From Synergistaceae bacterium (GTDB lineage Bacteria > Synergistota > Synergistia > Synergistales > Aminobacteriaceae): a DNA stretch of 6,644 nucleotides. Positions 1 through 3,801 of this stretch are shown here, piece by piece. The first letter of the stretch is position 1; each line of letters begins with the position of its first letter. Made by a program: the position numbers and the translations under genes. The stretch spans positions 1 through 6,644 of the forward strand of contig WRBZ01000050.1 in the NCBI GenBank assembly GCA_009784305.1, written 5' to 3'. The notes beneath the pieces were generated by a model, which worked only from the letters and a program-made list of their open reading frames with translations, did not search any database and was not told the DNA's origin.

Positions 1-676
1 TGCCGGCATTGATATCCAAGCCGGAATGGCCGCCTTTCAAACCCTCAACGGTCAGCGTAAGAACAGTCAAACCCGAATCCGGCGTCTCCCAGGAAACAGG
101 GATATTAACTATGGCTGTACTCCCTCCGGCGCAGCTTACTGTCAGAACACCTTCTTCTTCAGAGTCAATGTTAATCAGAGTCCTACCGGAAATAGTGTTT
201 GGGTCTAATGCATTGGCGCCGCCCAATCCCGTTTCCTCACCGGTCGTAACCAGTAATTCGATCGGAGGATGTGGGATATTATCTGAAGCTAAAACCGCCA
301 TCCCCATGGCAACTGCAATACCATTATCAGCGCCAAGGGTTGTCCCGGTTGCATACAACATATCACCTTGTACCTGCAGGCGAATAGGGGACTTCAAAAA
401 ATCGTGGGAAACATTGGGTTCTTTTTCGCATACCATATCCATATGCCCCTGCAGCACCACACCAGGGCTGTTTTCATAACCGGCTGTCCCGGGCTTTTTA
501 ATCACGACATTCATCATATTGTCCTGTGTAACATCCAAGTTATGCGTTTTTGCAAAAGTTACCAGATAATCGCTTATTGCCTTTTCATTGCCTGAGCCTC
601 TTGGGATTTTACTGATTTCTTTAAAATGGTGGAATACTTCTGCTGGTTCAATATCGGTCAACGCACGTTCTGTCAT
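1..676 (-). CDS. pepD: Aminoacyl-histidine dipeptidase PepD (M20 family), N-terminal part, cut by window edge
   Basis: This is a cytosolic metallo-dipeptidase that hydrolyses Xaa-His and other dipeptides using two metal ions. The minus-strand frame is open from an ATG at 676-674 to the left edge, giving 225 codons. Relatives are about 485 aa, so the C-terminal half, including the last metal-ligand histidine, lies outside. The family signatures are in order: PRGSGNE (25-31), QGHMDMV (76-82), LGADNGIA (114-121), TTGEETGLGGA (144-154), NIDSEEEG (169-176) and GLKGGHSGLDI near the end. By comparison with E. coli PepD, as I remember it, H78, D117, E148 and D171 are metal ligands, and D80 and E147 are catalytic. 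Every one is present, with a constant offset of two residues. The start is supported by a perfect AGGAGGT site 7 bases upstream (684-690). The gene appears intact as far as it is seen. It diverges from the genes to its right, and no signal peptide is seen. Confidence 0.93.
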   Translation of the reverse strand, partial: MTERALTDIEPAEVFHHFKEISKIPRGSGNEKAISDYLVTFAKTHNLDVTQDNMMNVVIKKPGTAGYENSPGVVLQGHMDMVCEKEPNVSHDFLKSPIRLQVQGDMLYATGTTLGADNGIAVAMGMAVLASDNIPHPPIELLVTTGEETGLGGANALDPNTISGRTLINIDSEEEGVLTVSCAGGSTAIVNIPVSWETPDSGLTVLTLTVEGLKGGHSGLDINAG

Positions 677-683
677 GTTTATA

Positions 684-690
684 ACCTCCT
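684..690 (-). promoter_or_regulatory. Ribosome binding site of pepD
   Basis: On the minus strand this reads AGGAGGT, 7 bases before the ATG at 676-674. It is a near-perfect Shine-Dalgarno sequence and fixes the pepD start. Confidence 0.8.
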
Positions 691-798
691 GGTCTTTTGA
701 CTTACAGCTAAATAGGAATACACAAATGTGTGCCCGGCAATACGACTGCCAAGTTTGGAATAGAAATTCTTCGCCGCTTAATAAGGACAGAAAAAATC

Positions 799-907
799 GT
801 GTTTGTTTATCACGGATAACAAGCTTTTTCGTACTTCTATGAAAGAAGCGGCGGAAAAGCTAAGCCCTGAAAAAGCACTCTCTGCCGCAAACGGTGAAAT
901 TAGTTGA
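799..907 (+). pseudogene. Possible decayed remnant of a response-regulator receiver domain, frameshifted
   Basis: From 809 to the TGA at 905-907 the plus strand reads ITDNKLFRTSMKEAAEKL, then SPEKALSAANGEIS and stop. The spacing resembles the start of NarL/LuxR-type receiver domains (acidic pair, LFR, amphipathic helix 1, then AANGEEA). Just upstream, in another frame, the sequence reads KIVFV (793-807). Removing one T from the run 806-808 would join the two as KIVFVITDNKLFR, a plausible first strand of a receiver. A GTG at 799 with AAGGA at 783-787 could be the old start. The frame stops before the phospho-acceptor aspartate, so nothing functional would be made. There is no sign of the rest of a regulator downstream. 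The alternative is a chance reading frame; the segment is short and the assignment rests on pattern memory. Confidence 0.35.
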
Positions 908-1105
908 TGCGTGGAATATGAGAATCAGAATACCCTGAAAAGGTTTCCTTGTCAATAACATGGGCGGTTCCAGAATCTCCAATACATTTCAAAAAATCCG
1001 CACTGGTATTCGCGCAAATTTTATGATAACATGACAGGATTGAAACATCAGTTTTTTAAGATATTGCATTACGTCAAAAAAATATTGCTCTGCGGGTATG
1101 CAATC

Positions 1106-1116
1106 AGGGAGGAGGT
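1106..1116 (+). promoter_or_regulatory. Strong ribosome binding site of the small-protein gene
   Basis: AGGGAGGAGGT ends 8 bases before the ATG at 1125. This unusually strong Shine-Dalgarno sequence is the main reason to believe that the short reading frame behind it is translated. Confidence 0.75.
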
Positions 1117-1124
1117 AATTTTTC

Positions 1125-1340
1125 ATGATTATAACGCCTATTCAGACCGAAAAGCTCTTTAAGAACAACCTCACGTTTTCTTTACTGAGCTTTTCCATGT
1201 TGGTCACCAGACTTAAGGTAATCTACGAAAATGATTCGTCGCAGGAGAAATTAGAAAACTGCGCCAATGAAATCAATGCTTTTCTCAAAAAGTACGGCTC
1301 TATTATGGAGAAAGACTGTATTGACATTTCCAAACTATAA
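1125..1340 (+). CDS. Small helical protein of unknown function, 71 aa
   Basis: I do not recognise this protein. It begins MIITPIQTEKLFKNN. A largely hydrophobic stretch follows (about residues 16-35, LTFSLLSFSMLVTRLKVIY) and could be a buried or membrane-associated amphipathic helix, interrupted by Arg and Lys near its end. A second, polar segment (about 38-60) is rich in Glu, Lys and Asn and looks helical. The protein has two cysteines (in LENCAN and KDCID) and no signal peptide. Support for a real gene comes from the strong ribosome binding site and from the start of the next gene only 20 bases after the stop, which implies one transcript. The context suggests that it works with the FIST-like protein downstream, perhaps as a small partner subunit; that is inference. 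Confidence in translation is good, but function is unknown. Confidence 0.75.
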   Translation: MIITPIQTEKLFKNNLTFSLLSFSMLVTRLKVIYENDSSQEKLENCANEINAFLKKYGSIMEKDCIDISKL

Positions 1341-1345
1341 TATAC

Positions 1346-1353
1346 GGGAGGAA
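1346..1353 (+). promoter_or_regulatory. Ribosome binding site of the FIST-like gene
   Basis: GGGAGGAA lies in the 20-base gap after the small gene's TAA, 7 bases before the ATG at 1361. It supports this start and a polycistronic arrangement. Confidence 0.7.
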
Positions 1354-1360
1354 TAATACT

Positions 1361-2323
1361 ATGTTACTATCATTTGAAGATACTTCCATTATGATTTTAA
1401 GCGGTAAACTCTTACACATAGCCGGAACGGAGAACCTTATCAAAAAACTTCCCAAAGGCAATTGGATCGGTGGCACAACTGAATATTTCATGGCAAGCGA
1501 CGGCGGGAAGGTTACCAACGATCTGCTGTTTGTAACCAGCTTTCCTTATGAAAAATATAAAATCGGTTCTTATGATGAGAATACAATCACAAGTATAACG
1601 AACGACGCTTTCAACAACGGCTTTTCCATTGTGATCCTGCCGTTTGACAGCGTAGTTCACAAAGTTTATGCCGATAAGGCTCCCGGGTTTGAAGGCATGT
1701 ACATAAAGAATATTGCGGGATGGGTTGCGGGAATCAATCTCAACGTGCTGGGGCAAATCCCGATAACTGTCAACGGGCTTACAGGCGAAGTTTTTACGGA
1801 CAAGGCAGTTGCGGTGCATATCTGCGTGCCTGATGACAAAGTGGTCAGTATAGGCATTGTAAACATATTTAAGCAGGACGAAAACTCGCCGGTATTTGAA
1901 TTTACCGAGGAAGGGTTCTCCGCCCGCACATGCCTAGTTAACGGCGAAGAGGTCGTATTGGCCGATTATATAGCGCAAAACGGGATAAATACCAAGTTCC
2001 CGTTAGTGGGAGATTACTCGGGCGCAGGCATCAACATATCCTTCAAGAGCATTGAAAATGGAGTCGTGCAATTTTACGCGCCTGTGTTCCGCGATATTAA
2101 GTATAAAACAGCAAAATCAATAAATGATTACGTAAATGCGTTCAACGATCACCTCAACAGCCTTAAAAATGTTGAAGCGGCCTTTTCCTGTAACTGCGTT
2201 CTGAACTTTTTATACGGAGAACTCGAGGGCAAGGATATAAAGGCGTTCTTTGGTCCCATAACGTTTGGAGAAGTGGCATACCAGCTTGTGAACCAGACTC
2301 TTATTTACGTGACCGTAACGTAA
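1361..2323 (+). CDS. FIST-like (FIST_C-related) cytosolic protein, 320 aa
   Basis: The protein is soluble, with no signal peptide or membrane segment. The N-terminal part contains NWIGGTTEYFM (34-44), resembling the W-I-G-G-S/T turn of FIST_N domains. The C-terminal third has FSCNC (275-279) followed by an LYGELEGK stretch and GPITFGEVAYQ (298-308) with NQT (311-313). This order of a Cys-containing strand, then a small-residue G-x-x-x-x-GE motif, then a closing Thr strand, is the ending I associate with FIST_C sensory domains. I also recall a family of uncharacterised proteins (possibly DUF6976) with nearly this C-terminus; that name is unverified. FIST proteins are proposed to bind small ligands such as amino acids in signalling, usually fused to or next to transducers. 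Here no output domain is attached, so this could be a stand-alone sensor. It is shorter than a classical FIST_N plus FIST_C pair. It follows the 71-aa gene by 20 bases and probably shares its transcript. Confidence 0.7.
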   Translation: MLLSFEDTSIMILSGKLLHIAGTENLIKKLPKGNWIGGTTEYFMASDGGKVTNDLLFVTSFPYEKYKIGSYDENTITSITNDAFNNGFSIVILPFDSVVHKVYADKAPGFEGMYIKNIAGWVAGINLNVLGQIPITVNGLTGEVFTDKAVAVHICVPDDKVVSIGIVNIFKQDENSPVFEFTEEGFSARTCLVNGEEVVLADYIAQNGINTKFPLVGDYSGAGINISFKSIENGVVQFYAPVFRDIKYKTAKSINDYVNAFNDHLNSLKNVEAAFSCNCVLNFLYGELEGKDIKAFFGPITFGEVAYQLVNQTLIYVTVT

Positions 2324-2363
2324 ATATAATACATAATTAAAAATTGCAGGGACAACGGAAAGA

Positions 2364-2454
2364 CAGTGATTAGTTGTCAGTAGTCAGTAAAAGATTGAAA
2401 AACTGCATTTAGTTTTGTCTTTGTTTTTTACTGCCCACTGAAAACTGATCACTG
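2364..2454. repeat. Imperfect palindromic repeat, MITE/REP-like, about 91 bp
   Basis: The left arm 2364-2394 (beginning CAGTGATTAGTTGTCAGTAG) and the reverse complement of the right arm 2424-2454 (beginning CAGTGATCAGTTTTCAGTGG) match at 26 of 31 positions. Pairing extends a few bases outward (AAAG on both sides, with one bulged base). The 29-base spacer contains its own small inverted repeat, AAAACT (2399-2404) and AGTTTT (2411-2416). The left arm contains two direct heptads GTCAGTA (2376-2382, 2383-2389). Heptad-rich palindromes of this kind are known as dispersed intergenic elements in several bacterial phyla. There is no reading frame inside, and I see no target-site duplication clearly enough to call one. 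It lies after the FIST-like gene and 47 bases before the adaptor start. The RNA would fold into a long hairpin followed by a T-rich stretch, and could act as a terminator or attenuator. Confidence 0.8.
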
Positions 2455-2486
2455 CTTTGTTTGTTGCCCGTTTGATATTGTTTCCC

Positions 2487-2493
2487 GGGGAGG
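2487..2493 (+). promoter_or_regulatory. Ribosome binding site that decides the adaptor start
   Basis: GGGGAGG, 8 bases before the ATG at 2502. The same frame could be opened 15 codons earlier at a TTG (2457), but that codon has no ribosome binding site and directly abuts the palindrome. The ATG also gives a normal anchor-type N-terminus. Confidence 0.75.
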
Positions 2494-2501
2494 ATTTCTG
2501 T

Positions 2502-3794
2502 ATGTTACACGAGTTTTTGAGGAAACGGATCAATGATGTGAAGAACACCAATGTGCTGAAATTAATGACGATGCTGACGCTTATTCTGGTTGTCGGGTAT
2601 TTCGCCGGCGCGAACTTGGGGCGTTGGGTGTATGAGAAGGTCAGTTCCGCACATAATGCTTCACAGGCACAGGCTGCCACTCAATCCGCAGGCGGCCCGC
2701 CCGCTCCTCCTGCCGTATCGGTGATTGGACACGTGGTCGAGAGAGCTGACCTTGCTCTCAGACGCGAGTATATAGGGCGCGTGGAGCCGGTGCAGACCGT
2801 CCTCATAAGGCCAAGAGTCTCAGGCCAGATAGAGAAGGTACATTTTAAAGAGGGTTCGATGGTGAAGGAAGGCGATATACTCTTCACGCTCGACAGCGCC
2901 CAGCATGAAGCTGCTGTCCAATTGAGGAAGGCAGACCTGACAAGGGCTGATGCTAATCTATCCCGCGCGGTTAAATACAACGACAGGTTGAAAGCAGCCG
3001 ACAAACGAAGCGTATCCGCTACCGATCTGGACATGGCGGAAAGCGACGTTAAGCAGAGTTTTGCCGCGATAGAGCAGGCGAAGGCAGCCCTCCGTATCGC
3101 GCAGATTGACTTGGGCTTCACGAAAATAACGGCGCCGATTTCCGGGCGTATAGGCCGCGCTGAAGCCACAAAGGGCAACTACGTCTCTCCTGCGGGCGGC
3201 CACTTGGCAAGCATAGTACAAATGGATCCTATAAGGGTGTCTTACGCGTTGCCCGACAGGAGTTTCATGAACCAGATAGAAGCGTTTCAAGCGTCCGGCG
3301 ACGTATACAACTCGACACTCATACTGGCGGACGGCGCTGAGTACCAGGTACCCGGCGAACGTGATTTCGAGTCGAACGTGATGGATTCCATGACCGGTAC
3401 TTTAACAGTTTTCCTCAAGTTCAAAAACGAGCAGGGAACGCTTATCCCGGGCTTGATGGTGCGAGTGGTGACCAAGCCGGCGCGTGAGCGTATCGCTCCG
3501 GTTGTGCCGCAGGAGGCAATAATCACCGACTCGCGCGGCGACTTCGTATATATGATAGGCGAGGGCGACGTGGCGCAAAGACGCGACTTGACGCTTGGGG
3601 TGGAGATAGGTACATCGCGCGAGGTAATTGCCGGCCTTGAACCCGGCGATAAGGTCATCGTTCGCGGTATCCAGAATGTGCGCCCTGGAATGCCGGTAAG
3701 GCCGAATTACCCGCAGACCGGCTCCTCGTCCAAGAGCCCGGCGGAATTAGCCCGCGAGTCCGGTTACGACCTGCCAGTAGTGGGAAGGGAATAG
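2502..3794 (+). CDS. RND efflux periplasmic adaptor (membrane fusion protein, MexA/AcrA type), 430 aa
   Basis: The protein links an inner-membrane RND transporter to an outer-membrane TolC-type channel. Its N-terminus has a basic cytosolic tail (RKR, 7-9), then a hydrophobic anchor at about 18-36 (VLKLMTMLTLILVVGYFAG), then a Ser/Ala/Gln-rich linker with GGPPAPPA (64-71). The first half of the lipoyl domain is YIGRVEP through PRVSGQIEKVHFKEGSMV and GDILFTLD (90-131). An alpha-helical hairpin follows at about 132-205, with its tip near RLKAADKRSVS (162-172). The second lipoyl half starts TKITAPISGRIGR (207-219) and is followed by the beta-barrel and membrane-proximal domains (PGLMVRV, PQEAI, GLEPGDKVIVRGIQNVRPGMPV). 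The length is usual for the family, with a polar C-terminal tail of about 25 residues. I see no cysteine in the protein, so it is not a lipoprotein as AcrA and MexA are. The transporter starts 7 bases after the stop, so the two are almost certainly co-expressed. It is not possible to say which named pump this is. Confidence 0.93.
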   Translation: MLHEFLRKRINDVKNTNVLKLMTMLTLILVVGYFAGANLGRWVYEKVSSAHNASQAQAATQSAGGPPAPPAVSVIGHVVERADLALRREYIGRVEPVQTVLIRPRVSGQIEKVHFKEGSMVKEGDILFTLDSAQHEAAVQLRKADLTRADANLSRAVKYNDRLKAADKRSVSATDLDMAESDVKQSFAAIEQAKAALRIAQIDLGFTKITAPISGRIGRAEATKGNYVSPAGGHLASIVQMDPIRVSYALPDRSFMNQIEAFQASGDVYNSTLILADGAEYQVPGERDFESNVMDSMTGTLTVFLKFKNEQGTLIPGLMVRVVTKPARERIAPVVPQEAIITDSRGDFVYMIGEGDVAQRRDLTLGVEIGTSREVIAGLEPGDKVIVRGIQNVRPGMPVRPNYPQTGSSSKSPAELARESGYDLPVVGRE

Positions 3795-3801
3795 CCGGCG
3801 A

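Larger units (their letters stand above)
677..1124. other. Intergenic stretch between divergent pepD and the small-protein gene
   Basis: About 450 bases with no convincing intact gene. Next to pepD it holds that gene's leader, with a small perfect palindrome (ACACA-AA-TGTGT, 720-731) and a weak inverted repeat (GGCA/TGCC, about 736-750). These could be operator-like but are too short to call. The middle holds a plus-strand remnant resembling a receiver domain (listed separately) and a minus-strand open frame without a start codon. The right end carries the strong ribosome binding site of the next gene. Both flanking genes must be transcribed from within or near this stretch. I found TTGAAA at 1040-1045 and TATGAT at 1022-1027, but neither has a convincing partner at 16-18 bases, so no promoter is called. 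Confidence 0.6.

Noticed and set aside
9..842. Plus-strand open frames antisense to pepD and its leader (9-479, 26-208, 368-595, 588-842)
   Set aside because: They lie opposite a clear pepD frame with all family motifs, lack family-like sequence and have no good ribosome binding sites.
1022..1065. TATGAT and TTGAAA as promoter elements for the 1125 gene
   Set aside because: Neither has a convincing partner hexamer at the usual spacing; they are common by chance in AT-rich DNA.
2376..2389. Tandem GTCAGTA heptads as a CRISPR or iteron array
   Set aside because: There are only two adjacent exact copies, with no spacers and no neighbouring cas or replication gene. They are part of the palindrome arm.
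2457..2501. Upstream TTG start for the adaptor, adding 15 residues
   Set aside because: There is no ribosome binding site before the TTG, whereas GGGGAGG is well placed for the ATG at 2502, and the added residues disrupt a normal anchor-type N-terminus.
2384..2680. Minus-strand 98-aa frame over the palindrome and adaptor start
   Set aside because: It overlaps the adaptor N-terminus in antisense, crosses the repeat and has low-complexity composition. It is a shadow of the adaptor frame.
2681..3658. Several minus-strand frames of 110-165 aa across the adaptor gene
   Set aside because: They are antisense to an intact, motif-complete adaptor in GC-richer DNA, where such shadows are common. None has a recognisable motif.
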